In this document: positions 1 through 8,591 of the stretch, in pieces
Layout: the number at the start of each line of letters is the position of its first letter
Position numbering within the stretch: position 1 is the first letter of the stretch
The notes under the pieces: generated by a model
Seen by the model: only the letters and a program-made list of their open reading frames with translations
What the model was told of the DNA's origin: nothing
The model's database searches: none
Position numbers and translations under genes: made by a program
NCBI GenBank assembly: GCA_963677215.1
Contig: OY781919.1
Coordinates: 682,001-746,000, forward strand
DNA length: 64,000 bases
Origin: G963676795 sp963677215
Lineage (GTDB): Bacteria; Desulfobacterota; Desulfuromonadia; Desulfuromonadales; Geopsychrobacteraceae
Direction: 5' to 3'

Positions 1-153
1 TCTCAACTGAGTAGCGGATAATTTCCCCTTCCAGATATCATGCTTAAAAACAACTCGTATTCCAGCAGGCACTGACTTTCTTAATTAAACATCTGTCAAA
101 GTTCAGAACCAATAGCCCTATCAAGGTCCTTGTTTTCCGTTCATTTTCGCAAA

Positions 154-181
154 TTGACCACCTTCTGACATTTGCTAGACT
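154..181 (+). promoter_or_regulatory. Candidate sigma-70 promoter upstream of wrbA
   Basis: A TTGACC hexamer (154-159) and TAGACT (176-181) are 16 bp apart. This is the best promoter-like pair in the 325-bp stretch before the first gene. Nothing else convincing was seen in 1-325; its few open frames are short and lack ribosome sites. Confidence 0.4.
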
Positions 182-325
182 GTTACGAGTGAGGGTGTCC
201 TGTCTGCGCAACCTCCTACCTTCTGCCAGCTATAACGATTATTGACGGCCCAGGCTTAACCTTCCAAGCGACAACGACACCACAATTGCCACTTACTCAA
301 ATCCAGAGAAAGGAAAAAACAGATT

Positions 326-940
326 ATGTGCAAAGTATTGATCGTTCACTACAGCCTTTATGGACACATTTACAAAATGGCAGAAGCAATCGCTGAAGGC
401 GTTCAGGAGGTGGAAGGATGCCAGGCGATCATCAAGCGAGTACCAGAGACTCTTCCTGAGGAGGTTCTCGGATTGATGGGAGCTCAGCAGGCTCAACAGT
501 CGATGGCCCATATCCCCGTGGCAAGCACTGATGATCTTGCGGAAGCCGACGCGATCATCTTTGGCACCCCGACCCGCTTTGGCAATATGTGTGGCCAGAT
601 GCGCCAGTTCCTCGACGCCACAGGAGGCTTATGGATGAACGGTTCACTGGTCGGCAAGGTCGGCAGTGTCTTTACCAGTTCTGCTACCCAACACGGTGGC
701 CAGGAATCGACCATTCTCACCTTTCACACCAACTTGCTACACCATGGGATGGTCGTTGTCGGCTTACCCTACGCCTTTGCCGGGCAAATGGGAGTTTCTG
801 AGATTACCGGTGGCAGCCCCTACGGGGCCTCGACCATCGTCGGCGGTCAGGGCGAGCGAATGCCGAGTGAGAATGAACTGACGGGAGCCCGCTTCCAGGG
901 TGCCCATGTAGCAAAAATTGCTTTAAAGTTAAAAACATAA
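326..940 (+). CDS. wrbA: NAD(P)H:quinone oxidoreductase, WrbA type (flavodoxin-like)
   Basis: A 204-residue cytosolic FMN protein of normal WrbA length. WrbA proteins reduce quinones by two electrons and so avoid semiquinone radicals. Visible features are the N-terminal phosphate-binding loop of the flavodoxin fold (S10-LYGHI, following VLIVHY), the GTPTRFGNMCGQM segment at about 80-92, and the conserved SSATQHGGQE and GGSPYGAS segments typical of WrbA. The start ATG follows AGAAAGGA. The gene stands alone and is convergent with the LysR gene at 1089-1997. Menaquinone genes elsewhere in the window make a quinone substrate plausible, but that is inference. Identity as WrbA is secure. Confidence 0.93.
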   Translation: MCKVLIVHYSLYGHIYKMAEAIAEGVQEVEGCQAIIKRVPETLPEEVLGLMGAQQAQQSMAHIPVASTDDLAEADAIIFGTPTRFGNMCGQMRQFLDATGGLWMNGSLVGKVGSVFTSSATQHGGQESTILTFHTNLLHHGMVVVGLPYAFAGQMGVSEITGGSPYGASTIVGGQGERMPSENELTGARFQGAHVAKIALKLKT

Positions 941-989
941 AAATAGCAGACAACCCGGTGTTGCCAGCAAATCCACCCATATCTTTTCG

Positions 990-1036
990 GGGTGCACTGC
1001 GAATGAAATTCGCATCAATTTACTCGCGGTGCACCC
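990..1036. repeat. Nested inverted repeats between convergent genes
   Basis: An outer pair, GGGTGCAC (990-997) and GTGCACCC (1029-1036), encloses an inner hairpin TGCGAAT/ATTCGCA (998-1004/1008-1014) with a GAA loop. It lies between the 3' ends of wrbA and the LysR gene. It may act as a bidirectional 3' end structure, although there is no strong T-tract on either side. Confidence 0.5.
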
Positions 1037-1088
1037 TAGGTATAATTAGGAGACTGGCCTGAAAAGACGAATCAGGGTCTTGTTTTTA

Positions 1089-1997
1089 CTACACCCCACT
1101 GTTCCATGGGGCATCCTTGAAAACCTCAACCAGATAATCGACCAGAGCTCTGACCTTACCTGACAGATGCTTACGGACAGGGTAGACGGCATAGATCCCT
1201 GCCTCTTCCGAATGCCATTCCGGAAGAATTTCAATGAGAGATCCAGTTTTTAAATCCTCACCGACGATAAAGGTCGGCTGAAAGATAATCCCGAGACCGT
1301 CCAAAGCTGCAGCACGACAGGTGTCTCCGTTATTGACCCGCAAGCGCGGGTGGATTTTTATCCCTTCCACCCTGTCTTCCGACGATAGTTTCAGGTTGTT
1401 CCCGGCCAACCAGTAAGAATAACCGACAAAATCATGCCCCGCCATCTCCTCTGGAGTTTTAGGGATACCGTTTTTCTCCAGATACTCCGGAGATGCGCAC
1501 AATACCACTCGTGAGCTTGCCAGTTTACGCGTTATCAGAGAAGACGTTTGCAACTGAGTACTGACGCGGATAGCCATATCAAAACCTTCACTCACCAGAT
1601 CGACAAAACGGTCCATAAGCGTAATGTCGAGGTTGAGCTGCGGGTTTCGATGGAGGAATTCTCCCCAGTACCTGGCCAGATGTAGAGTTCCAAATGTTAA
1701 GGGGGCATTGACCTTCAAAAGCCCGACAGCGTTCGAACTGTGCATACTGACCACCCCATCCGCCTCCTGAAGCTCATCTATAATCTGAAGACAGCGCTGA
1801 TAATAAGCCTCGCCGGCTTCTGTCAGTGACAACTGACGTGTTGTCCGTTGCAACAAACGACCGCCAAGACGTTCTTCAAGATCACTGATAATGCGTGATG
1901 CAACTGATTTGGAAATACGGAGTCTCTCAGCAGCCTTGACAAAACTGCCCGCTTCGACAACAGCAACATAGGTCTCTATCTCGCGAAAACGATCCAT
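1089..1997 (-). CDS. LysR-family transcriptional regulator
   Basis: A 302-residue LysR protein of standard length. Residues 1-60 hold the winged helix-turn-helix (GSFVKAAERLRISKSVASRI). The remainder matches the periplasmic-binding-protein-like effector domain of the CrgA/AaeR-like branch (VGLLKVNAPLTFG, HPRLRVNNGD). The start ATG follows AAGGATAATAAA. It is divergent from the peptidoglycan-binding-domain gene at 2122, and the spacer carries an inverted repeat suited to a LysR operator, so control of that gene and of itself is likely. The effector is unknown. Confidence 0.9.
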   Translation of the reverse strand: MDRFREIETYVAVVEAGSFVKAAERLRISKSVASRIISDLEERLGGRLLQRTTRQLSLTEAGEAYYQRCLQIIDELQEADGVVSMHSSNAVGLLKVNAPLTFGTLHLARYWGEFLHRNPQLNLDITLMDRFVDLVSEGFDMAIRVSTQLQTSSLITRKLASSRVVLCASPEYLEKNGIPKTPEEMAGHDFVGYSYWLAGNNLKLSSEDRVEGIKIHPRLRVNNGDTCRAAALDGLGIIFQPTFIVGEDLKTGSLIEILPEWHSEEAGIYAVYPVRKHLSGKVRALVDYLVEVFKDAPWNSGV

Positions 1998-2040
1998 TTT
2001 ATTATCCTTAAAAAAGGAACAGTATGTTTATTTTTAATGT

Positions 2041-2069
2041 CTTTATCATTATCAAAAAGAACGATAAAG
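2041..2069. promoter_or_regulatory. Inverted repeat, candidate LysR operator
   Basis: CTTTATC (2041-2047) and GATAAAG (2063-2069) form a perfect 7-bp inverted repeat with a 15-bp spacer in the divergent region between the LysR gene and the gene at 2122. Position and symmetry fit a LysR-type site. Binding is inferred. Confidence 0.4.
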
Positions 2070-2121
2070 TTCAACTCAAGGATCGACGCAAAAACAACAA
2101 ACTCTTACAAGGAGATAAAAG

Positions 2122-2589
2122 ATGAAAACCAAAATAATGATTCTTGCAGCAATGTTCGTCAGTGCCTTTGTTATCAACCCGGTCATGGCGGAAGACTGGC
2201 CGAACGGCACAAATTATCTGAATGATAATTCAGCAACCATGTCGATTGGTGAACGGGTCGACGCTTATCCCGGATTGAGCAACAGCTTCAAGGAGTACAT
2301 CGGTGCAGACGATATCCAGTTTGCCCGGTCTGATGTCAAAGAACCGCTGCCGGCAGTCGTGAGCCTCAACAGTAAACAGGTCGGTGTCGTTCAGAAGCTG
2401 CTCATTGAGCAGGGCTATAAACCAGGTTCCGTTGACGGTTCTCTCGATATCCAGGGCCAGTCCGCTATCTTCACCTACCAGGCTGAGCAGGGTCTTGCCA
2501 AAACCGGATACCCTACTGAAGAGACACTCCGAAGCCTGACCGTCAACGTCGAAACCCAGGAATTCTTTGGCCTGGCGCCAGAATTCTAA
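2122..2589 (+). CDS. Exported small protein with peptidoglycan-binding-1-like domain
   Basis: A 155-residue protein. Residues 1-23 are a typical Sec signal peptide (MKTKIMILAAMF ... NPVMA, cut before EDW). The C-terminal half (about 85-142) resembles a PG_binding_1 repeat: VGVVQKLLIEQGYKPGSVDGSL, then SAIFTYQAEQGLAKTGYPTEETL. Such domains bind cell-wall peptidoglycan and often accompany hydrolases, but no catalytic domain is present. The middle region (30-80) is not recognised. The ribosome site AAGGAG is well placed. Location is probably periplasmic. Divergent placement suggests control by the LysR protein. Confidence 0.75.
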   Translation: MKTKIMILAAMFVSAFVINPVMAEDWPNGTNYLNDNSATMSIGERVDAYPGLSNSFKEYIGADDIQFARSDVKEPLPAVVSLNSKQVGVVQKLLIEQGYKPGSVDGSLDIQGQSAIFTYQAEQGLAKTGYPTEETLRSLTVNVETQEFFGLAPEF

Positions 2590-2664
2590 CAGCAGCAGTC
2601 TGTAGCAAAACGAATATAAAAAGAGCACAGGACACCACATTGAACCGCGCTGTGCATGCTAACC

Positions 2665-2694
2665 AAGGCCGGGAGATTCTTTTCCCGGCCTTTT
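2665..2694 (+). terminator. Rho-independent terminator after the 2122-2589 gene
   Basis: AAGGCCGGGA (2665-2674) pairs with TCCCGGCCTT (2683-2692) around an 8-nt loop and is followed by TTTATAAC. Confidence 0.8.
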
Positions 2695-2752
2695 ATAACA
2701 GTCAAGTCGAAAGCTCCCGCTTACGTTATCCTGGCGAACTGTTCTTAGCGTC

Positions 2753-2908
2753 ATGACCAAGAACAGCCTGAAATCAATACTCAGCGACAATGAAGAAGAA
2801 AAGGGAGTTCCAGGCGATGCCCAGGTCGAGCTGCAGATGCCAAAGATCTACATTATCCCGGGCGATTCCCCCCAACACCTTCACTGCCGGCCGAAGAACG
2901 GATCATGA
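2753..2908 (+). pseudogene. Possible small frameshifted reading frame (uncertain)
   Basis: In the 563-bp gap 2590-3153 an ATG at 2753 opens a 51-codon frame (begins MTKNSLKSIL, contains KIYIIPGDSP). At a run of six C (near 2867-2872) a single-base shift would continue it as a protein-like stretch containing LPAEERIMRLQAM, up to a stop near 2950. There is no clear ribosome site and I do not recognise the product. It could be the remnant of a short gene or chance. The rest of the gap holds only the terminator at 2665 and the promoter/operator at 3063-3117. Confidence 0.2.
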
Positions 2909-3062
2909 GGCTGCAGGCGATGCCGTGTTTGGCTGGACAAATCCATAATGGCTGAAGCCTTTTCTGTTCTAATCAGCTCAATCTCAGCAGACGCACTCAT
3001 TTTTCACCAGCCCATCTTCATTCGTTCAACATTGTCCAGTCCGATTATGTCCAAGGTTTATA

Positions 3063-3117
3063 TTGACTTAATTCCACATGTCCGATACTTATCGTTATGC
3101 GAGAAAGTTTCTCGCAT
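3063..3117 (+). promoter_or_regulatory. Promoter with overlapping palindromic operator before the OYE-type reductase
   Basis: TTGACT (3063-3068) and GATACT (3084-3089) are 15 bp apart. Just downstream, ATGCGAGAA-AGT-TTCTCGCAT (3097-3117) is a perfect 9-bp inverted repeat that would overlap the transcription start. The convergent neighbour is an IclR-type regulator (5228-6004), the obvious candidate ligand. Binding is inferred. Confidence 0.5.
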
Positions 3118-3153
3118 TATGAGAACAATCCATCCGAAAGGAGAACATAAGCT

Positions 3154-5154
3154 ATGAATCAGTACAGGCATGTCTTTTCCCCTCTCAGAATCAAGGGGGT
3201 GGAATTCAGAAACCGTATCCAATGCGCCCCCATGGTTCCCTGCATGGCAACACCCGAGGGCTGGGTAACTCCCGAGCTGATCGAATTCTACAAACCGATG
3301 GCGCGTGGCGGTGCGGCTATCGTCACGGTCGGCGATTCGGCTATCAACTTTCAGCATGCGATGGATCACGAAGGCCAGCTCAACCTGGGAGACGACGACG
3401 TCAAGATGGGGCTAGATGATCTGGCGGATGAAGTTCACAAATACGGGGCGGTCATCTCTGTCGAACTGAACCACGGCGGCCGTTTTTCGAATTCGATGAA
3501 CCTGGCCAAAAAGGGGCTTAAGCCGGTCTCTTCGACACCGAAAACAGCGGAAATTGACGAATTCTTCTCCAAATTGCAGGGCAAGAGACCCGCCGAGGTC
3601 GAAGAAATGTCGATCGAGCTGATCGAAAAGACCATCCAGGATTACGCCAGTGCGGCGCAACGCTGCAAAGACAGCGGCTTCAAAATGGTCATGGTTCACG
3701 GTGCCCACGGCATGTTGCCGTCACAGTTTCTCTCTCCCTACGTCAACAAGCGGACTGACCGCTACGGCGGTAACTTCGAAAATCGAGCCCGTTTCTGCAT
3801 CGAACTGCTTGAAGCGATGCGCGCCAGGGTCGGTGAAGAGTTCATCATCGAATACCGGATCAGTGCCAATGAACTGGTCGATGGCGGCATGCTGCCGGAC
3901 GATGTGATCAAATTCGTCCACATGATCAAGGACAAGATCGATATCCTCCATGTCTCGGTCGGGGTCCTGCCGAACCAGTGGACGATTCCGTTCATGATAC
4001 AACCGCTGTATTTGCCCTATATGCTCAATGTCCACTACGCCGAAATGTTCAAAAAAGAATTCGGCGACGAACTGTATATCACCTGCGTCGGTTCGGTCAT
4101 GACGTTGGACAATGCCGAAGAGATTCTCTCCCGTGGGCTGGTTGACTTTGTCGCCATGGCCCGCCCCTTCGTTGCCGACCCTGAATTCATGCGCAAAACC
4201 GCACTCGGCCGTCAGGAGGACATCCGTCCCTGCGTGCGCTGCAACACCTGCTGCGGCCGCTCGGCCTTCTTCAAGAAGACCCGCTGCTCTGTCAACCCGA
4301 TCAATGGCCGTGAGAAGGACTATCCGCTCGGCCGGGCAAGCAAAACCGATGATCCGAAAAAAGTCGTCATTGTCGGTGGCGGGCCGGCTGGCATGCAGGC
4401 GGCCATAACAGCAGCAGAGCGTGGCCACCAGGTCACCCTGGTGGAGAAATCAGACAGTCTGGGCGGCACCCTCAACCACGCCACCGATCTTGATTTCAAG
4501 CTCGACCTGAAGAATTTCCTCGACTGGATTGTCCTGCAGACCAACAAGAGCAATATTGATATCCGCCTCAACACCGAAGCAAATGAGGATCTGATCAAAG
4601 AACTGGCACCCGACAAGCTGATCATCGCAGTCGGCGGCGAGCCGATCATTCCCAACATCCCCGGCATCGACCTGAATCACGTCCACTGGGCCGGCGATGT
4701 CGATTGCGGACGCGTCCAAACCGGCCAGAAGGTGATTATTGTCGGCGGCGGGTTGACCGGCTGTGAAACGGCCTACCAGCTGGCCATGGAAGGCAAGGAT
4801 GTCACCCTGATTGAAATGATGGGACCGCAGGGGCTGATGAAGGGCGCATCGCTGATCAACACCTTTGCACTACACAGTTTGTTGAAAAAGCACGGCGTCA
4901 AGATCATCACCAACACCAAGGTAGAGGAGATCACTCAGACGGGCGTCAGAACCATTGACTCAAAGTTCCGCTGGCAGGAATATGCAGCCGACACCGTTGT
5001 TCTGGCGCTGGGGATGAAATCGCTGCAACAGGAGGTCAGCCAGCTGCGCAACCTGATCCCGCCAACCGAGGTCAGCATCATTGGCGACTGCCGCTCGGTC
5101 GGTAATGTCTACAGTGCCATCCACGAAGGGTTCGATACGGCCACAACCATCTGA
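3154..5154 (+). CDS. Old Yellow Enzyme-type FMN/FAD/4Fe-4S oxidoreductase (2,4-dienoyl-CoA/enoate reductase family)
   Basis: 666 residues, the usual length of the FadH/enoate-reductase/BaiCD family. These enzymes pass NAD(P)H electrons through FAD and a 4Fe-4S cluster to FMN to reduce activated C=C bonds. The N-terminal TIM barrel (1-355) has the active-site region HGAHGML (about 181-187) and the barrel signature FLSPYVNKRTDRYGG. Cluster cysteines are C360, C363, C366 or C367, and C378. A first Rossmann motif VVIVGGGPAG lies near 405-414 and a second, VIIVGGGLTG, near 527-536. The ATG follows AAAGGAGA. No beta-oxidation genes are adjacent, so substrate is open: enoyl-CoA, enoate or a cyclic enone. 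The palindrome upstream and the convergent IclR gene suggest inducible control. Confidence 0.9.
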   Translation: MNQYRHVFSPLRIKGVEFRNRIQCAPMVPCMATPEGWVTPELIEFYKPMARGGAAIVTVGDSAINFQHAMDHEGQLNLGDDDVKMGLDDLADEVHKYGAVISVELNHGGRFSNSMNLAKKGLKPVSSTPKTAEIDEFFSKLQGKRPAEVEEMSIELIEKTIQDYASAAQRCKDSGFKMVMVHGAHGMLPSQFLSPYVNKRTDRYGGNFENRARFCIELLEAMRARVGEEFIIEYRISANELVDGGMLPDDVIKFVHMIKDKIDILHVSVGVLPNQWTIPFMIQPLYLPYMLNVHYAEMFKKEFGDELYITCVGSVMTLDNAEEILSRGLVDFVAMARPFVADPEFMRKTALGRQEDIRPCVRCNTCCGRSAFFKKTRCSVNPINGREKDYPLGRASKTDDPKKVVIVGGGPAGMQAAITAAERGHQVTLVEKSDSLGGTLNHATDLDFKLDLKNFLDWIVLQTNKSNIDIRLNTEANEDLIKELAPDKLIIAVGGEPIIPNIPGIDLNHVHWAGDVDCGRVQTGQKVIIVGGGLTGCETAYQLAMEGKDVTLIEMMGPQGLMKGASLINTFALHSLLKKHGVKIITNTKVEEITQTGVRTIDSKFRWQEYAADTVVLALGMKSLQQEVSQLRNLIPPTEVSIIGDCRSVGNVYSAIHEGFDTATTI

Positions 5155-5175
5155 ACCTGTGATGATTAGCAAAAT

Positions 5176-5215
5176 GCCGCGAGCTTTCTTTGTTGTAATA
5201 GAGAAAGCTCGCGGC
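5176..5215. terminator. Bidirectional terminator between reductase and IclR genes
   Basis: GCCGCGAGCTTTCT (5176-5189) and AGAAAGCTCGCGGC (5202-5215) form a perfect 14-bp stem. On the minus strand the stem is followed by ATTTTGCT, so it suits the IclR gene especially well. It also separates the two convergent genes. Confidence 0.75.
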
Positions 5216-5227
5216 AGAATCCGGCCA

Positions 5228-6004
5228 TCAGTCGTTTCCCGGCCAGCCGAGCTCCAGTGAAACCTGAGTCGCAGTCTTTTTCAGCTCTTCGACCTTCTCG
5301 GTGCCAAGCATTTTCTCTATGTGCTCGATGCCGCTGACAATATTGAGCGAAGCGACCGGTTCATTCTTGTGATTGAAGACAGCGGCGGCGATTGAGGCAA
5401 CCTTCTCATCAAGCTCCCCCATATCGAGACCGAGCCCCCGTTGGCGAGTCTCTTTGAGAACCTTTCGGTAAGACGTCACACTGGTTATGGTTTTCTTCGT
5501 CTTCTTGGGAATTCCCTGTTCAAAAGCCTTGAGCCAGGGTTCAGAATCGAGATTTGCATAGATGATCTTGGCACCGGCCGCAGCAGGCCCGAGAATTCCC
5601 CCTGTCGGTGCGGCAAACGGGACAGAGCGTTTGCCTTCCATTGCATAGGCCATGATGGTTGAGCCACCATCAACAAGCAGTTCAAGGAGCACCGTCTCGT
5701 TCAGCTTGCGACTCAGTTCATCGATATGACTCTTGGCAATCTGGATGATATTGTTCTTGAGATATTGCTCGTGAGCATTGGAGATTTGGATAAAGGCGCT
5801 GCCGATGGTAAAGGTCTTTCTGACCGGATCCTGACGCAGGAAACCGTGTCTGGTCAGGGTCAACAGAATCCGAGATACTGTTGCCCGGTGGAAACCGAGC
5901 ATCTTGCTGACTTCCGTCGTTCCCAGCTCACGGTTCCCCGGCGCAAAAAGCTTAAGAATAATGAGAGCCTTATCTATCGCGGTATTTTTATCATCGAATG
6001 TCAT
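5228..6004 (-). CDS. IclR-family transcriptional regulator
   Basis: 258 residues from the ATG at 6004; a TTG at 6022 would add six residues, and neither start has a strong ribosome site. Residues 1-70 form the IclR winged helix-turn-helix (GTTEVSKMLGFHRATVSRILLTL), and the rest is the GAF-like effector domain (ILGPAAAGAKIIYA, GLGLDMGELDEKVASIAAAVFNH). IclR proteins usually sense small aromatic or organic acids. It is convergent with the OYE-type reductase, whose promoter carries a 21-bp palindrome, so it probably controls that gene. Confidence 0.88.
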   Translation of the reverse strand: MTFDDKNTAIDKALIILKLFAPGNRELGTTEVSKMLGFHRATVSRILLTLTRHGFLRQDPVRKTFTIGSAFIQISNAHEQYLKNNIIQIAKSHIDELSRKLNETVLLELLVDGGSTIMAYAMEGKRSVPFAAPTGGILGPAAAGAKIIYANLDSEPWLKAFEQGIPKKTKKTITSVTSYRKVLKETRQRGLGLDMGELDEKVASIAAAVFNHKNEPVASLNIVSGIEHIEKMLGTEKVEELKKTATQVSLELGWPGND

Positions 6005-6102
6005 AACAAGCCATCTAATCAATTGCAGAATGAAGCGCTTAAATGCGCAAAGTCAACCTCGCCAAGCCAGTTCCATAAGCCAAAGGATTCACCTGTCGAA
6101 GC

Positions 6103-6828
6103 TCAACTGCTCGTCACCGAAGCGTCGCAAAGACTGAGCAGGAATGGGACGTCAAGCTGGTTCAGTCGCAAAAAATCGCTCAGCTTCCGCCCTTCAGCGA
6201 TGACTGATGTTAATTGAAAGTTCACTTCAAGCCAGACCAGGTAGAGCATATTGCCGCTCAAGGTAACAGCAGAGCTGTCAAACTGACTGGCACTGGTTTG
6301 CGCTTCGTAATCGGCGGCAAGCTCCTGCGGCTCAGCCAGATAGTGGGTCGGAAAATTGACGATATCGGCATTCAGGCTCGACAAAAAGGCCTGTTTTTCC
6401 AGAGGGTGAAGGGTTGAAAAATCGACGCCGCACCAGGCTTCAGGACGGGTCGAAATCAGCGCCCGGCAGGAGAAGGGACGCTGCCGATAAATGGTGCAGG
6501 ACTCGCTCTCATCAAGAAAGGCACAGCCACCTATCTCGGCACGAAAGCGCCTGAGATAATCTTTCAGATCCTGCGCCCCATCGGCAATAGCCCTTACAGC
6601 CAGTGCTTTCTTTTCCAGCTGCGCACATTGCTCGGAAGTAAGACTGCGGGCAATCACCACAGCCTCGGGAAAGCTGCAGTTCACCGCCAGGGTGCAACAG
6701 TTTCCGCACCCTTGGTGACAGTAGCTGGTAACATCCTGTGCCTTGACCCGTTCCAGGCAGGCGTCCAGCTGGCGATCGAAATAAGCATGGAGTCGGCCCA
6801 GTTGCTCTAACAGCCTGTCCCAGTCCAT
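6103..6828 (-). CDS. YkgJ-family cysteine-cluster protein (putative zinc/iron-chelating)
   Basis: 241 residues from the ATG at 6828; a TTG at 6834 overlapping the upstream stop is the alternative. The family signature C-x3-C-x2-CC (CHQGCGNCC, about 37-45) is followed by GGCAFL, a cysteine in ESCTIY, and RPFSCRALIS, the conserved CxxxRPxxCR arrangement of UPF0153/YkgJ proteins. These are thought to bind zinc or an Fe-S cluster. The biochemical role is not established. It is the last gene of a leftward operon behind the hydroxyacid dehydrogenase and GGDEF genes. Confidence 0.8.
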   Translation of the reverse strand: MDWDRLLEQLGRLHAYFDRQLDACLERVKAQDVTSYCHQGCGNCCTLAVNCSFPEAVVIARSLTSEQCAQLEKKALAVRAIADGAQDLKDYLRRFRAEIGGCAFLDESESCTIYRQRPFSCRALISTRPEAWCGVDFSTLHPLEKQAFLSSLNADIVNFPTHYLAEPQELAADYEAQTSASQFDSSAVTLSGNMLYLVWLEVNFQLTSVIAEGRKLSDFLRLNQLDVPFLLSLCDASVTSS

Positions 6829-6830
6829 CC

Positions 6831-7787
6831 TCAATTCACCCGGTTCTGCGGCTCTCCGCGCAGGAAGGCGGCGATATTGTCAACGGTGATATCAAGCAGA
6901 CGCTGGCGGGCCGCCGTTGTTGCCCAGGCCAGATGAGGCGTAATGATGCAGTTGGGTGCTGAAAAAAGCGGCCCTTCTTCGATCGGCGGTTCGACGCTTA
7001 AGACGTCGGTCGCATAACCGCCCAGGTATTCATCCTCGAGCGCTTCGGCAACGGCTTCCTCATCGATCAGCTGACCGCGCCCGGTGTTGATCAGCAGAGC
7101 ACCCTGTTTGATCCTGGCCAGACGGGCGGTGTTGACCAGGTGGCGGGTCTTGTCGGTCAGCGGAACGTTCAGGCTGATCACCTCAGCTTCGGAAAAAAGC
7201 TGATCAATATCGATGAATTCGACGCCAGTCTCCTGAGGGTATTTTTCCGGGTGGAGGGTGTTGACCAACACCTTCATGTCGAAGGCATTGGCGATTCTGG
7301 CAATCTGTCGGCCGATCGGCCCGTAACCGACAATGCCGATCGTCCTGCCGGCCAGCTCAATCAACGGCATGTCGTAAAAACTGAAATCGGACGATTCATG
7401 CCACCCCCCCTGATGGACCCGGGCTGCGTGGTGGCCGACGTGTTGAGTCAGTTCAAGGAGCAGGGCAAAGGTCAGCTGGGCGACAGAGGCTGTTGCATAG
7501 CCCGCAGCATTGGTCACGACAATCCCCCGCTCCGCTGCCGCAGCGCTGTCAACCACGTCGTGACCGGTCGCCAGCACACCGATGTAGCGCAAGGCCGGCA
7601 GCTCCGCGATGGTTGTCGCCGTCAGTGGTGTCTTGTTGGTGAGAATGACTTCTGCGTCCTGAGCCCGTTCGACAATCTCCGCGACAGAGGTGCGTGGGTA
7701 GATAAAGCAGGCCCCCAACTGTTTGAGAGGCCCCCAATCGAGATCTCCAGGATTCAAGGTTTCTCCATCAAGAACAACGATCTTCAT
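6831..7787 (-). CDS. D-2-hydroxyacid dehydrogenase (glycerate/hydroxypyruvate reductase-like)
   Basis: 318 residues, normal for the NAD-dependent D-isomer 2-hydroxyacid dehydrogenases. The nucleotide-binding motif GYGPIGRQIAR lies at about 153-163. The catalytic Arg is in NTGRGQLIDEEAV, the Glu in DVLSVEPP and the His in ITPHLAWAT. The pattern is closest to glycerate dehydrogenase (HprA), which interconverts hydroxypyruvate and glycerate, but substrate cannot be fixed from sequence. The start ATG overlaps the GGDEF stop (ATGA) and has GAGGG upstream, so translation is coupled. Confidence 0.85.
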   Translation of the reverse strand: MKIVVLDGETLNPGDLDWGPLKQLGACFIYPRTSVAEIVERAQDAEVILTNKTPLTATTIAELPALRYIGVLATGHDVVDSAAAAERGIVVTNAAGYATASVAQLTFALLLELTQHVGHHAARVHQGGWHESSDFSFYDMPLIELAGRTIGIVGYGPIGRQIARIANAFDMKVLVNTLHPEKYPQETGVEFIDIDQLFSEAEVISLNVPLTDKTRHLVNTARLARIKQGALLINTGRGQLIDEEAVAEALEDEYLGGYATDVLSVEPPIEEGPLFSAPNCIITPHLAWATTAARQRLLDITVDNIAAFLRGEPQNRVN

Positions 7788-8491
7788 TCTTTTCCCTCTT
7801 TTTCCGGTGCTCTGCCAAACAACGAGCTCAGGACATCACGTTCTTCCTGACTGACGACATCGACAATCGGCAGCGGCGCATGACAGACGCGATTACGCCC
7901 GCTCTGCTTGGCCTGGTAGAGATAATGGTCCGCTTCGGTGACCAGGGTTTCCGGCAGGATACTGCGCTGGTTGGTATAACTGGCGACACCGAGACTTGCA
8001 CTCAGCTTGAGCACCCCTTCCGGGAGATTCAAAGGACTCGAGGCGATCTGCGCTCTGATCCGCTCGGCGACAGGCAGACTGGCGTTCAGGGAGGTGTCAG
8101 GCAGGATGATGGCGAACTCTTCCCCGCCATAACGGCAGGGGATGTCAAGACGGCGGACACAGTTCTTGATGATCCGGGCGATATGCTCCAGCGCCCGATT
8201 GCCGACCTCATGCCCCCAGTTATCATTGACCCGTTTGAAATGATCGATATCGAGCATGATCAGCGAGGTCGGCTGATCGCTGCGCTGGGTCCGTTCGATT
8301 TCATGCTCGCAGGCTTCAACGAAATACCTGTAGTTGGCCAGGCCGGTCAATGGATCGGTCCGCACCAGCTCACCCAGTTCATCAAGACGTTTGCGCAGAG
8401 CATCGACCTCAACGGCGACAGGGCATCCCTCTTCACCGAGTGGACAGCCAGGCGGAATGTCAGGCCTCCGGTTGTCAGGCGCAACGGACAT
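7784..8491 (-). CDS. Diguanylate cyclase (GGDEF domain)
   Basis: 235 residues from ATG 8491, with GAGGG upstream; a TTG lies three bases before. Residues 1-60 are a short N-terminal segment with two Cys-Pro pairs (GCPLGEEGCP) and a heptad-like helix (VDALRKRLDELGELV). Residues 60-220 are a full GGDEF domain: DPLTGLANYRYF, then the active-site loop RYGGEEF. RRLD five residues before GGEEF fits the inhibitory I-site, so product feedback is expected. It makes cyclic di-GMP in the cytosol. There is no membrane segment or REC domain, so the input is unknown. It is the first gene of the operon. Confidence 0.9.
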   Translation of the reverse strand: MSVAPDNRRPDIPPGCPLGEEGCPVAVEVDALRKRLDELGELVRTDPLTGLANYRYFVEACEHEIERTQRSDQPTSLIMLDIDHFKRVNDNWGHEVGNRALEHIARIIKNCVRRLDIPCRYGGEEFAIILPDTSLNASLPVAERIRAQIASSPLNLPEGVLKLSASLGVASYTNQRSILPETLVTEADHYLYQAKQSGRNRVCHAPLPIVDVVSQEERDVLSSLFGRAPEKEGKE

Positions 8492-8591
8492 CAACAGGTC
8501 CCTCTTTTGCGGCGGCAGAGTAATTCAGACATTGGACGATTATACACTGATAACAGCCAGTCTGGTAGTTTTTATCTCCTGGCGCAAAGGG

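Noticed and set aside
2948..3157. 69-codon open frame before the OYE-type reductase
   Set aside because: It covers the promoter and operator region, lacks a ribosome site and has no protein-like features.
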